A stretch of DNA of 64,000 nucleotides. It comes from Candidatus Rifleibacteriota bacterium. Lineage in GTDB: Bacteria; Muiribacteriota; Ozemobacteria; Ozemobacterales; Ozemobacteraceae. Of the stretch, positions 50,520 to 59,479 are shown piece by piece. Where the stretch lies: the NCBI GenBank assembly GCA_012517355.1, contig JAAYVD010000111.1, positions 121,847 to 185,846 of the forward strand, in the 5' to 3' direction. Position 1 is the first letter of the stretch. Every line of letters begins with the position of its first letter. The notes under the pieces are model-generated. The model ran no database searches. It was given only the letters and a program-made list of their open reading frames with translations, and was not told the DNA's origin. Both the position numbers and the translations under genes were made by a program.

Positions 50520-51074
50520 ATGACACACCACCCCAGATTGCGGATTCCGCGGCTGATCCTCGCCATCCTGCTGCTGGCCGCCACCGGTACCGTCGCCACC
50601 GCGCAGATCACGTCCTACTCGAGCTCGCCCGACGACCCGCCGGCGGACCAGCTCAAAAGCATCGCCAGGGCCATGCTGGAGTTCAAGAAGGCGATCGCCG
50701 CCCGCATCCCGCACGGAAATCCCGAGGAAGAGAAGAAACTCGACGTGGAGCTGGCTTCCAAGGATCTGCCGCGCCTGCTGGCAGCCCGGGACAGCAAGGT
50801 CTTCGTCGCCCGCATCCTGCGCAAAAGCCTGGCCGACCAGATCGCCGCACTCGAGCACCTGCTGGCGGGAGACCCCACCGACCGGGCCGACTGGCACCTG
50901 CTTCTCACCAAGGTCTCCAATCCCCTCTACGTCGGCTGGCTGGCTCGCATGGCCGCCGAGGACGTCCTCACCCGGGAGGACCTGCTGGCCCGCGAACCGA
51001 AAACCGTGTCCGAAGCGGTTGCCCTGAACTGTCTGTTCGAGATCAACACCATCATCACCGCACTGAAACCATGA
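50520..51074 (+). CDS. Secreted helical protein of unknown function
   Basis: A 184-residue protein. CAGGAGGAG precedes the ATG and a signal peptide (RLILAILLLAATGTVATAQ) targets it to the periplasm. The mature part is helical and charged (QLKSIARAMLEFKKAIAARIPHG, EEEKKLDVELASKDLPRLLAAR, ADQIAALEHLLAG). The last ~50 residues contain one cysteine. No family recognised. A TATATC at ~50470 may be its -10, but no good -35 is seen. Confidence 0.55.
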   Translation: MTHHPRLRIPRLILAILLLAATGTVATAQITSYSSSPDDPPADQLKSIARAMLEFKKAIAARIPHGNPEEEKKLDVELASKDLPRLLAARDSKVFVARILRKSLADQIAALEHLLAGDPTDRADWHLLLTKVSNPLYVGWLARMAAEDVLTREDLLAREPKTVSEAVALNCLFEINTIITALKP

Positions 51075-51416
51075 TCAATGGCGGATCCCGGCGGGCCGCC
51101 CGGGCCGGGCCACCCGCACCCGGGCCGGGCCACGGCCGGCCGGAGGTCGGCAGGGGCCCTTGCGGACCAGGCCGGGCATGCCGAACGGCCGTGGTCCGCA
51201 CCGCGAGGGGTGGTCAGGCCCAGGTGAGTCTCGGAAGCCGCTTTCCCGACACCCTCGGCCGGACTTGTTGATGGCGTGAATACCTGCGGCCGTTCCTGTG
51301 CCCCAGCCAAGCTTCAGGACGTTTGATGAATGGCTGAGCAGGGGGACAGCAATTGACGGGACGGACCGGGGAAGGGTATCCATGTCCTGAACCCAACAGA
51401 GGGAGGATGTTCCTGA
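51075..51416. other. Intergenic region with short direct repeat
   Basis: The first ~150 bases are extremely GC-rich and contain CCGGGCCGGGCCAC twice, 20 bp apart (from 51100). The rest shows no promoter I would defend and no gene. Confidence 0.4.
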
Positions 51417-52247
51417 ATGAGCATCGATTTCCGCGTCGACAAGACCCTGTGCACGAAGTGTGGAACCTGTGTCGCCGACTGCGTGGCGATGGTGTTGGCC
51501 ATGGAGGACGACGGCTTCCCCGCCGTCCGGGCCGGCAAGGAGGACGACTGCATCGGCTGCCAGCACTGCCTGGCCGTCTGCCCGGTCGCCGCGGTGTCGG
51601 TGCTGGGGAAGAAGCCGGCCGACTCTCTGCCGCTCGCCGGCCGCCTGCCCGATGCCGACCGGCTGGAGACCCTGATCAAGGGCCGCCGGTCGGTGCGGCG
51701 GTTCGCCGACGAGAACCTTCCCCCGAAGGTGGTGCAGAGGCTGCTCGACGTGGCCGGCCATGCCCCGACCGGCGTCAACGACCGCCGGGTGCTGTTTTCC
51801 GTGGTCGATGACCGCGCCGTGATGGCGAAGCTGCGCACCGACCTGTACGAACAGATCGGCGCGCTGGCGGACTCCGGCAAACTTCCGGAAAAGATGGCCT
51901 TCTTCGCCGGCTTCGTCAAAGTCTGGAAAGAGAAGAAGATCGACCCCATCTTCCGCGGCGCGCCGCACCTGCTGGTCGTTTCCGCCCCCGCCGACGCCCC
52001 CACGCCGGAAGCCGACTGCCTGATCGCGATGACCACCTTCGACCTGTTCGCCCCGACCGTGGGCGTCGGCACCGTCTGGGGCGGCCTTCCCACCTGGGCC
52101 ATCACGACGATCGCCCCCGAATTCAAGGCCCGGCTCGGCGTTCCCGACTCCCACCGGTTCGGCTACGCCATGCCCTTCGGCCGCCCCACCGTCAACTATC
52201 ACCGGACCGTGCAGCACGCCCCCGCCCAGGTGCACCGGGTGTCCTGA
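51417..52247 (+). CDS. Ferredoxin-nitroreductase fusion (FMN/NAD(P)H-type)
   Basis: A 276-residue cytoplasmic redox protein. The N-terminal ~65 residues are a 2[4Fe-4S] ferredoxin: CTKCGTCVADC and CIGCQHCLAVCP each give C-x2-C-x2-C-x3-C. The rest is a nitroreductase-fold FMN domain with LIKGRRSVRRFADENLPPKVVQRLLDVAGHAPTGVN, the phosphate-binding start, and FAPTVGVGTVWGGLPTWA. Fusions of this kind are common in anaerobes and probably pass electrons between ferredoxin and a small organic substrate through FMN. Its presence suggests an anaerobic or microaerobic lifestyle. Confidence 0.92.
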   Translation: MSIDFRVDKTLCTKCGTCVADCVAMVLAMEDDGFPAVRAGKEDDCIGCQHCLAVCPVAAVSVLGKKPADSLPLAGRLPDADRLETLIKGRRSVRRFADENLPPKVVQRLLDVAGHAPTGVNDRRVLFSVVDDRAVMAKLRTDLYEQIGALADSGKLPEKMAFFAGFVKVWKEKKIDPIFRGAPHLLVVSAPADAPTPEADCLIAMTTFDLFAPTVGVGTVWGGLPTWAITTIAPEFKARLGVPDSHRFGYAMPFGRPTVNYHRTVQHAPAQVHRVS

Positions 52248-52257
52248 CCTGGATGCC

Positions 52258-52656
52258 ATGAAGAATTGGATGGACTTTCTCGCGATGGTGGTGCTGATCG
52301 GCATCATCGCCTTCCTCTGGAAACTCCCCGCCCACCGGTGCCGCCGGGGCGGGGCCCGGGAAATGGCCTGCTATGCGAACATGCGGGTCATCCTGGGGGC
52401 GATCGAAATGTACAACATGGATCATCCGGTCATGGTGAACCGTGTGGACCAGACGGTGTTGGAGCAGCTGCGCGCCGGGAAGTATCTCAGGTATGACGAG
52501 GGCCCCTTCTGCTACGGCTATCCTCCGCAGTATCCCCTCCACCTGGAGTGCCTGTTTCCCGACTTCTTCCCCGCCCCCCGGCACGAGTATTCCTCCATCG
52601 GCGATCTGACCGGAACCGGGGCCGTCTGCTGTCCCTCGCATGGAACCGTTGAGTGA
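52258..52656 (+). CDS. Small membrane-anchored protein with Cys/His-Gly module
   Basis: A 132-residue protein, 10 bases after the nitroreductase stop. It has an N-terminal helix (FLAMVVLIGIIAFLWKLPA) without a type IV prepilin motif, then ACYANMRVILGAIEMYNMDH, LEQLRAGKYLRY, several cysteines and a final VCCPSHGTVE. This is the same module as residues ~258-335 of the protein at 47954. The domain is probably extracytoplasmic with disulfides or a bound metal. Family unknown; resemblance to pilin-like proteins is a guess. Confidence 0.6.
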   Translation: MKNWMDFLAMVVLIGIIAFLWKLPAHRCRRGGAREMACYANMRVILGAIEMYNMDHPVMVNRVDQTVLEQLRAGKYLRYDEGPFCYGYPPQYPLHLECLFPDFFPAPRHEYSSIGDLTGTGAVCCPSHGTVE

Positions 52657-52714
52657 ACCCTGCCCCCGGCCTGTCCCGTCGATGACCGGCCAACCCGGCC
52701 AAAGGAGTTGAACC

Positions 52715-53158
52715 ATGTCCAGATCCCATCAGGGAGATGGCAGCCCGATCGTCCTGGAAGTCGGTGGGAAAGGCCAGGGAGGCTGCTTCGGGAAAGCCCT
52801 CGCCCTGCTCGTCCTCGCCGGCATCCTCTTCTATCTCGGCGACTACCACCTGGGCGCGGAAACCACGGCCACCCGGCGACTCGCCTCGATCAGCCGGCAG
52901 GAGGTCGACAAGGACAGCATCAACGCCTGGTTCCGCCGGCACCAGTATGACGTGACCCTCGAGGACCCCTCGGGCGGGCCATCTCTCCGCGAGGTGATTT
53001 CGAGCATCGGCGGGGCGAACATCCGGGATTTCCACAACGGCGACCTGGTCGATGCCCGCATCGTCACCGGCCGGTTCTCGGGCTGGACATACCTGGCCGG
53101 CATCAGGGCCCGACCGAACCCGAACCGCGTGATCACCTACGGTTCGGGCGGCCCGTGA
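52715..53158 (+). CDS. Membrane-anchored protein of unknown function
   Basis: A 147-residue protein with AAAGGAG before the ATG. A Gly/Ser-rich cytoplasmic start is followed by one helix (ALALLVLAGILFYLGDYHLG) and an outer domain of ~95 residues (RQEVDKDSINAWFRRHQYDVTLED, LREVISSIGGANIRDFHNG, FSGWTYLAGIRARPN). No known motif. Last gene before the CRISPR-Cas locus. Confidence 0.5.
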   Translation: MSRSHQGDGSPIVLEVGGKGQGGCFGKALALLVLAGILFYLGDYHLGAETTATRRLASISRQEVDKDSINAWFRRHQYDVTLEDPSGGPSLREVISSIGGANIRDFHNGDLVDARIVTGRFSGWTYLAGIRARPNPNRVITYGSGGP

Positions 53159-53446
53159 TCGGCTCCGGCACACCTTTCCCGCCACCCACTGGTTCCGCTG
53201 CGCCCGGCCGTCCTTGATGCGGAAGGCCAGAATGAGGACTCAGCGGTCTGGCGCAGGTGTCCGCAGGCTCATTCAGCGAGGTGGTCGTGCTATCCGCTGG
53301 CGAGGCAGAGGTGACTCTCTCGCCCCAGAAAACCGTGGATGCGGGCGCAGATTTCTTCCCCCGGTGCCAAAAACCGTGACAAGGAACCTTGGGGCTTCTC
53401 AGGGTCCAAAAGCGCATTTCATCTACAATCCTGTCGCGAATCTGTT
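53159..53446. other. Intergenic region upstream of the cas operon
   Basis: No gene seen. A TACAAT at ~53424-53429 could be a -10 element but has no good -35; the pair at 53447-53475 is better spaced. The sequence is less GC-rich than the region to its left, marking the entry to the Cas locus. Confidence 0.45.
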
Positions 53447-53475
53447 TTGGTGAATGCTCTTGCCTGTGGTAGTCT
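53447..53475 (+). promoter_or_regulatory. Candidate promoter of the cas operon
   Basis: TTGGTG (53447-53452), 17 bp spacer, TAGTCT (53470-53475). Transcription would start at about the cas3 GTG (53482), so the message would be nearly leaderless. Modest match to consensus. Confidence 0.4.
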
Positions 53476-53481
53476 GATGGG

Positions 53482-56154
53482 GTGAGTTGGTCCGGGGATG
53501 AATTCTGGGGGAAACTGGAAAAAGATGGCCAGAACCGCATGGTGGGCTGGCTTTCCCTGGAAGACCATTGCTGTGATGTCGGCTCCTGCTGTGAAGCCAT
53601 CCTGAAGTCGACTCACCTCACTCGTCGATTGGCCGCGTTAGGCCAGATCGCTCTGCTGAGTTCGGGACAGATCGCGCGATTGGCGGCTTTGGCCGCTTTG
53701 CACGACCTCGGCAAATACAACCTTGCTTTCCAGGCGAAGGCTGACCCTGAAGCGAAGAAGACGGCCGGCCATGTGAACGAGATCCTCTCACTGTGTGATG
53801 GTGCCGTTGGCTATTCCGAAACGGCCAAACTGTGCGCCGCCATTGATTTTGCAACCATCGAGGGGTGGGGGAAAGGCGAGACGGCTTTTTCCCTGTTGAT
53901 TGCCAGTTTTGCCCATCATGGACGACCCCTTCCGGTTGGTCAGGGTCACCGGGACGAAATCTGGCGGCCGCGCGATGGCCGGGACCCATTTGCTGGCATG
54001 GCCCATCTGTGGGCGCTGATTCAGACGTGGTTTCCCGAAGCATTTGCCGGGGATGTCGAACCTTTTCCCGAGCAACCGGCATTTGTCCACGCGTTCAATG
54101 GATTGGTCACCCTGGCCGACTGGCTGGCTTCCGATACCCGGTTCTTTCCGTTCGACCTGCTCGGGCATTGCGATCGGCGGTCATTCAGTCGCCAGCAGGC
54201 CAGGGAGGCGGTGAAGGCCGTGGGTCTCGACGTGCTCCAGGCCCGCCTGCACCTTGGGGAGGGGCCGGTGAGGTTCGATCTCGTTTCGCCCTTTCCCCCT
54301 CGACCTGCGCAGGAAGCGATCCTTGGCCTGCCCAGGGAGGCCGGGGGGAGCGCCGTCGTTCTCGAGGCCGAAACGGGGGCTGGCAAGACCGAGGCGGCCC
54401 TGGTTCGGTTCCTCGAGTTGTTCAGGACAGGCGAGGTGGACGGCTTGTATTTCGCGCTTCCCACCAGAACCTCGGCCACGCAGATGTTCAGCCGGGTCCG
54501 GTCGGCGGTCGAACGGGCCTTTCCTGACCCGGCCCTGCGGCCGAACGTCATTCTGGCGGTTCCTGGCTACATCGCAGTCGACCAGAAACTGGGCAAGGCA
54601 CTGCCCGATTTCGAGGTCCTCTGGGACGACGATCCACAGGGGCTGTGGCGGCGCCGGGGGTGGGCGGCCGAGAGTCCCAAGCGATTCCTGGCCGGGACGG
54701 TGGTGGTTGGAACCATCGATCAGATTCTCCTGGGGGGCCTCAAGGTGGCCCATGCCCACTTGCGGTTGGCGATGGCCTTGCGCCATTTGCTGGTGGTCGA
54801 TGAGGTCCATGCCTCTGATCCCTACATGAACCGGCTGTTGGAACATGTTCTGAAGATCCACATTATGGCCGGAGGCCACGCTCTTCTCATGTCGGCCACC
54901 CTCGGGTGCGAGACACGGCAACGACTTCTGCGCCCGGGGGTTCCTCCATCGGTTCCCGGATTGGAAGACGCTTCCCGGCGGCCGTTTCCCAGCGTCACCT
55001 ATGCCCGCGCCGGAACAGACCCTGTTGACGTGGGGGTTCCTGTACTGGAAGCATCGAAAGAGATCGGAGTGGCGCTTCTTCCCTTCGCCGATGATCCTGG
55101 CCGGATTGCGGAGCAGGTCAATGCGTGGTTGCGCGAGGGGGCCCGGGTATTGGTGCTGCGGAACACCGTGGCGGACTGCGTGCGGGCCCAGGCCGCCATT
55201 GAGGAATTGGTGGCAGGAGAGGGCCGTCTGGACCACCTTTTCCAGTGTGCCGGGCGATTCGCTCCCCATCATTCCCGGTTCGCCAAAGAAGATCGCGAGA
55301 TCCTCGATCGGGAACTGGAGAGGGCCTTTGGCAATGGTTCCCCCAACACCCCGCGGGTTGTGGTGGCGACCCAGACCGTCCAGCAGAGCCTCGATCTCGA
55401 TTTCGACGTCATCCTGACCGACCTCTGCCCGATGGACGTGCTTCTGCAACGGGTGGGTCGGGTGCATCGCCATATCAGAGCCGGCCGCCCACCTGCCTGT
55501 GCGATGGCCAGGCTCGAGGTATTGGTGCCCTCCGAACGCGATCTGGGCCGGTTCATCCGAAAGGGGGGCGAGGCCTGTGGTCCCCACGGCATTGGCACCG
55601 TGTATCAGGATTTGCGCATCCTGGAAGCCACCTGGCGGGTTCTCGAAGCCCGCGAGCGACTGGCCATCCCCGAGATGAACCGTGACCTCGTCGAGCGCAC
55701 CACCCACCCCCAGGCGCTCACCGACTTGGTCGAAACCCTGGGGGAAGCATGGGTACGGCACGACGCCTCCATGAAAGGGATCAGGTCGGCGCAACAGGGG
55801 GTGGCCGCCCTCAACCTCCTGCGTTGGGACGTTCCGTTCGGCGATCAGGAATCCCTTTTCCCGTCAGACGAGCTGGAGCGACGGCTGGCGACCCGCCTGG
55901 GTGCGGATGACCGGCTCATCCGGTTCGAGTCTCCTGTCGCCGGGCCCTTCGGGGAAATCCTGCGCGGTTTGACCATCCCGGCCTATCTGGTCGAAGGAGC
56001 TGCTCCCGAGGACCTTCCCCGGGAGGTGACGGGGGGTGACGGGGTTGTCCGGTTCACGTTCGGCAAGGCAGATTATCTGTATGACCGATGGGGCTTGCGG
56101 CGGGCAGGGGACCAACCCCGCTCTGGCGGGCCCGAGGAGGAGACCGATGCCTGA
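53482..56154 (+). CDS. cas3: CRISPR-associated helicase-nuclease Cas3 (type I-E)
   Basis: Nuclease-helicase recruited by Cascade to shred target DNA, 890 residues. The HD nuclease domain is N-terminal: DHCCDVG (~28-34), ALHDLGKYN (~72-80), FAHHGRPL (~143). The SF2 helicase follows with Walker A AETGAGKTEAAL (~295), LPTRTSATQMF, DEVH in LLVVDEVHASDP (~437), SATLG, TQTVQQSLDLDFD (~630) and the QRVGRVHRH motif (~655). A C-terminal domain completes it. The GTG at 53482 is preferred because the residues before the HD histidine (FWGKLEKDG...GWLSLEDH) match the family start. It has no good ribosome site and may be leaderless. It overlaps cas8e by 8 bases. Confidence 0.95.
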   Translation: MSWSGDEFWGKLEKDGQNRMVGWLSLEDHCCDVGSCCEAILKSTHLTRRLAALGQIALLSSGQIARLAALAALHDLGKYNLAFQAKADPEAKKTAGHVNEILSLCDGAVGYSETAKLCAAIDFATIEGWGKGETAFSLLIASFAHHGRPLPVGQGHRDEIWRPRDGRDPFAGMAHLWALIQTWFPEAFAGDVEPFPEQPAFVHAFNGLVTLADWLASDTRFFPFDLLGHCDRRSFSRQQAREAVKAVGLDVLQARLHLGEGPVRFDLVSPFPPRPAQEAILGLPREAGGSAVVLEAETGAGKTEAALVRFLELFRTGEVDGLYFALPTRTSATQMFSRVRSAVERAFPDPALRPNVILAVPGYIAVDQKLGKALPDFEVLWDDDPQGLWRRRGWAAESPKRFLAGTVVVGTIDQILLGGLKVAHAHLRLAMALRHLLVVDEVHASDPYMNRLLEHVLKIHIMAGGHALLMSATLGCETRQRLLRPGVPPSVPGLEDASRRPFPSVTYARAGTDPVDVGVPVLEASKEIGVALLPFADDPGRIAEQVNAWLREGARVLVLRNTVADCVRAQAAIEELVAGEGRLDHLFQCAGRFAPHHSRFAKEDREILDRELERAFGNGSPNTPRVVVATQTVQQSLDLDFDVILTDLCPMDVLLQRVGRVHRHIRAGRPPACAMARLEVLVPSERDLGRFIRKGGEACGPHGIGTVYQDLRILEATWRVLEARERLAIPEMNRDLVERTTHPQALTDLVETLGEAWVRHDASMKGIRSAQQGVAALNLLRWDVPFGDQESLFPSDELERRLATRLGADDRLIRFESPVAGPFGEILRGLTIPAYLVEGAAPEDLPREVTGGDGVVRFTFGKADYLYDRWGLRRAGDQPRSGGPEEETDA

Positions 56155-57676
56155 AACCAAGGGAAACCTGCTGACCGAGCCGATCATCGGCGTCCGGCTG
56201 GTCGGCGGGGAACGCCGGGAAATGACGCTTCCCGAGGTGCTGGAAGGGCTTGAGGGCGACGCGATCGAGGCCTTCACCGCTTTGCAGCCGCACCAGAAGC
56301 ATGCCTGGCACGCCTTTCTGGTCCAACTCGCCGCCATTGCCTTGCACCAGGCCGGTCGCTCGTTGCCCGTGAAGAATGCCGCAGATTGGGCAACCCTTCT
56401 GCGCGCTTTGACCAACGGCCGCGATGAGCCCTGGACTCTCGTGGTGAAAGACCTTTCCCAACCAGCGTTCATGCAACCCCCGATTCCCGAGGGAAACCTG
56501 AAGGAATTCCGCCCGATCGCCTCCTTCCCGGATGAACTAGACATCCTGGTGACCGCAAAAAACCATGATGTCAAATTGGCCCGCTGCGGATCGCCCCAGG
56601 ATGAGCACTGGCTCTATGCTCTGCTGAGCCTTCAGACCATGCAAGGATTCCTGGGGGCCGGCAACTACGGGGTGGCCCGCATGAACGGTGGTTTCTCCAA
56701 CCGGCCATGCGTCACCTTCGCCCCGAATCTGAACTTCGGGCAACGGTTTTCGAGAGATGTCACGCTCCTGTTGCACCATCGTCACGAGATCGCCCCCCAT
56801 CTTTATTCGGCGTCGGGAGGGCAAGCCCTTCTCTGGGTGCAACCTTGGGATGGCACGTCTTCCCTCGCTCTCGATGCGTGCGATCCTTTCTTCATCGAAG
56901 TGTGCCGCAGGGTCCGACTCCTCACCGAGCCTGCAGGGATCGTCGCGAAGGGGCGGCCGACAAAATGTGCCCGTTTGCAGGCCGGTGAAGTGGCGGGAAA
57001 CACGGGCGATCCGTGGACACCGGTTAACCACGAGGGGAAGGCCCTGACCATTCCCCGGACTGGGTTTTCCTATCGTAGGACCCAGGAACTTTTGGTCGGC
57101 AGTGATTTTGCCCCTGGCTGCACGCAACGGATTTCCCCCCGAGATCCCGCCGAACTCCTGTTCGTTGGATGGGCTCTGGTCAGGGGGCAGGGCAAGACGG
57201 AAGGATTGCATCAGAGAACGCTTCGTATCCCCGGGCATATCCGTCGGTCCTTGGCCGCCGCCGAGGGGAAAGTCCGGCTGGAACAACTGGCCAAACGCCG
57301 GGTCACCGTGGTCGGCGAGGTCCAGAAAGGAGTGCTGAAGCCGGCCTTGTGCGCGCTCCTCCAAGCGGGGAAAGACACGTTGGACTTCAGCGACGAACGC
57401 CCCCGTCGCTGGATCGACCGGCATGAGTCGGCCGTCGATGACGTGTTCTTCGATCACCTGTGGGCCGACGCCGAGCTCGATCCCGCCGAGGCCGACCGAC
57501 GCTGGCAAACGCTCGTCCTCGATCTGGCCCGACACCAGCTTCAGCACGCCATGACGGCCTGCCCGTTGCCCGCCGCTCGCCGGTATCGGGCCTGGTGTGC
57601 TGCCGAGCGTCTGTTCTTCGGCCTCGCCCGGAAAAAATACCCCGAAGTCGAATTACGCCAAGGAGGTATGGCATGA
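56147..57676 (+). CDS. cas8e: Cascade large subunit Cas8e (CasA/Cse1)
   Basis: The large subunit recognises the PAM and recruits Cas3, 509 residues, normal length. It starts MPETKGNLLTEPIIGVRL, like other Cse1 (N-L-L...P-W-I-V). The signature LLSLQTMQGFLGAGNYGVARMNGGFSNRP is at ~160-190. The body contains LALDACDPFFIEVCRRVRL, the RGQGKTEGLHQRTLRIP region and a C-terminal four-helix bundle (WQTLVLDLARHQLQHAM). The ATG lies after GGAGGAGACCG inside the end of cas3, and the stop overlaps cse2 by ATGA. Confidence 0.93.
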   Translation: MPETKGNLLTEPIIGVRLVGGERREMTLPEVLEGLEGDAIEAFTALQPHQKHAWHAFLVQLAAIALHQAGRSLPVKNAADWATLLRALTNGRDEPWTLVVKDLSQPAFMQPPIPEGNLKEFRPIASFPDELDILVTAKNHDVKLARCGSPQDEHWLYALLSLQTMQGFLGAGNYGVARMNGGFSNRPCVTFAPNLNFGQRFSRDVTLLLHHRHEIAPHLYSASGGQALLWVQPWDGTSSLALDACDPFFIEVCRRVRLLTEPAGIVAKGRPTKCARLQAGEVAGNTGDPWTPVNHEGKALTIPRTGFSYRRTQELLVGSDFAPGCTQRISPRDPAELLFVGWALVRGQGKTEGLHQRTLRIPGHIRRSLAAAEGKVRLEQLAKRRVTVVGEVQKGVLKPALCALLQAGKDTLDFSDERPRRWIDRHESAVDDVFFDHLWADAELDPAEADRRWQTLVLDLARHQLQHAMTACPLPAARRYRAWCAAERLFFGLARKKYPEVELRQGGMA

Positions 57677-58248
57677 CTGATCCACGCCCTCCTGCTTCGC
57701 CTGCACCTGGCCAAGGCCCGAACGAAGGGCGGACCCTGGCTGACACCGTGAATCTGATCGCCCATGCGCTTGTCACGTACGTGGGCGCGGGTGAGGTCGC
57801 CGCCCTTCGCCGGCTGACGCCGGACCGGCCCGGGGTTCCGGCATTCTACCGGGTCGCGGCCCGGTTCCTCGAACCGGCCGGCTCCCTCGCCGGTGAGGGT
57901 CCGGCGCGTGACCTCCAGGAAAAGAGATGGGCCTGTATTCTCAACGGCCTCGCCCTGCTTGGAGGGTTCCACCGTCCAGGTCAGGCGTTGGGTGAGGCCT
58001 TGGCCGAAGCCGGGTTTTCCGAACTGCGGCTCGTCAGACTTCTCGGGGCCCAGGGTCCCTGTCTGTGGGATGCCGTTCGCGGGGTGGCCCGGTATCTCGC
58101 TGCCAAGGGCCGGCCGGCCGACTGGTCCGAGGCCGCCGCCCTCGTCCTCGGAGAGGAAGCCGCATGGGGGGATGCCGTCCGCCGTCGGATCGCCCGCCGT
58201 TACTATTCCGTTACGATGAATTCTCAGGAAGGAGAGACCACGTCATGA
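57673..58248 (+). CDS. cse2: Cascade small subunit Cse2 (CasB/Cas11)
   Basis: A 191-residue all-helical protein with GGAGG upstream and ATGA overlaps at both ends (cas8e and cas7e). Typical elements are GEVAALRRLTPDRPGVPAFYRVAARFL, WACILNGLALLGGFHRPGQALGEALAEAGFSELRLVRLLGAQG and a last helix ending RRRIARRYYSV. Two copies sit along the crRNA backbone and stabilise the target R-loop. Identified by operon position plus the A-L-R-R-x...F-S-E-x-R-x-x-R-L-L pattern. Confidence 0.92.
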   Translation: MTDPRPPASPAPGQGPNEGRTLADTVNLIAHALVTYVGAGEVAALRRLTPDRPGVPAFYRVAARFLEPAGSLAGEGPARDLQEKRWACILNGLALLGGFHRPGQALGEALAEAGFSELRLVRLLGAQGPCLWDAVRGVARYLAAKGRPADWSEAAALVLGEEAAWGDAVRRRIARRYYSVTMNSQEGETTS

Positions 58249-59462
58249 CTTCCCGTTTCCTCCAGATCCATGTTCTCACCTCGTATCCCGGCGCCCTGCT
58301 GAATCGCGATGATGCCGGGTTCGCCAAGCGTCTTCCGTTTGGCGGGGTCACCCGCACCCGGATCTCCTCACAGTGTCTGAAGAGGCATTGGCGGACCTTC
58401 GCCGGGGAGTGGGCGCTGCGCGGGATCGGGGTTCCCGAATCTTTCCGCTCTCGCCACACGTTCGACAGGTTGATCAGGGAACCTTTGGAAAAAGAAGGGG
58501 TGCCTTCTGACCTGGCTGTGGCGGTCACGCATGGTTTGATGGCCATCATTCTCGGGGAGAGCAAGAAAGCCAAGGCCGAAAAAAAAGGAAAGGGGGGGGA
58601 TCGTAAACCGACCCCCGAGACCGCTGAGCCAGCCGACTGTGCAACCTCGCAGATCACGGTTCTGGGACGACCCGAGGTGGAGTTTTTCCTCAAACTCGCC
58701 CGGGATGCCATTTCCCAGGAAAAGGACCCCAAGAAGGTCGACAAAACCCTCGAAGCGATCCTGAAGCGTGAAAAGGACAACCTGAAAGCCCTGAAAACTG
58801 CGGTCGGGCTCGATGCTGCGCTGTTCGGCCGGATGGTGACCAGCGACATGCTGGCGAGGGGAGATGCCGCGGTGCATGTGGCCCACGCCTTCACCGTGCA
58901 TGCCGAGGAGGCTGAGACCGATTACTTTTCCGCCATGGACGATCTGCAGAAAGAGATCGATGGTCAGCAACTCGGGGCGGGTCACATCAACACCTCCGAG
59001 CTGACGAGCGGGTTGTACTATGGGTATGTCGTCGTCGACGTGCCGCTTCTGGTCTCGAATCTGGAAGGCTGTGACGCCCGGGACTGGCAGAAGGCAGATC
59101 TGACCACCGCCCGGAAGGTGATCGACCATCTCATGCACCTGATCGCCACGGTATCGCCCGGGGCCAAGCTTGGTTCAACCGCCCCCTACGGATACGCGCA
59201 GATGATTCTCGCCGAAAGGGGGAATGCCCAGCCCCGCTCGTTGGCCAATGCGTTCCTGCGGCCGGTCAAGGAGACCCCGGACCTGCTCGAGAATGCCATG
59301 AACGATCTGGCGTCCCATCTGGCGTCATTCGATGCCATGTATGGGAAGACCTTCGAACGGTCGTATGCCGCCCTGCGGGCTCCCGCTTCCTGGACAGAAA
59401 CCCTGGTTGGTCGGTCCCTTCCCCTGAAGTCCCTGGCTGAGTGGGCTTCGGGTGCGGCCTGA
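58245..59462 (+). CDS. cas7e: Cascade backbone subunit Cas7e (CasC/Cse4)
   Basis: Six copies coat the crRNA. The start FLQIHVLTSYPGALLNRDDAGFAKRLPFGGVTRTRISSQCLKRHWR is diagnostic, as are VHVAHAFTVHAEEAETDYFSAMDDL, GHINTSELTSGLYYGYVVVDVPLLVSNL and KLGSTAPYGYAQMILAE. At 405 residues it is about 40-50 longer than most Cas7e; the excess is a Lys/Pro-rich insert (~106-132, SKKAKAEKKGKGG... PTPETAEPAD). The ATGA overlap with cse2 fixes the start. Normally cas5e follows directly; here two extra small genes intervene. Confidence 0.95.
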   Translation: MTSRFLQIHVLTSYPGALLNRDDAGFAKRLPFGGVTRTRISSQCLKRHWRTFAGEWALRGIGVPESFRSRHTFDRLIREPLEKEGVPSDLAVAVTHGLMAIILGESKKAKAEKKGKGGDRKPTPETAEPADCATSQITVLGRPEVEFFLKLARDAISQEKDPKKVDKTLEAILKREKDNLKALKTAVGLDAALFGRMVTSDMLARGDAAVHVAHAFTVHAEEAETDYFSAMDDLQKEIDGQQLGAGHINTSELTSGLYYGYVVVDVPLLVSNLEGCDARDWQKADLTTARKVIDHLMHLIATVSPGAKLGSTAPYGYAQMILAERGNAQPRSLANAFLRPVKETPDLLENAMNDLASHLASFDAMYGKTFERSYAALRAPASWTETLVGRSLPLKSLAEWASGAA

Positions 59463-59479
59463 CGGAAGGCTGGGAACCC

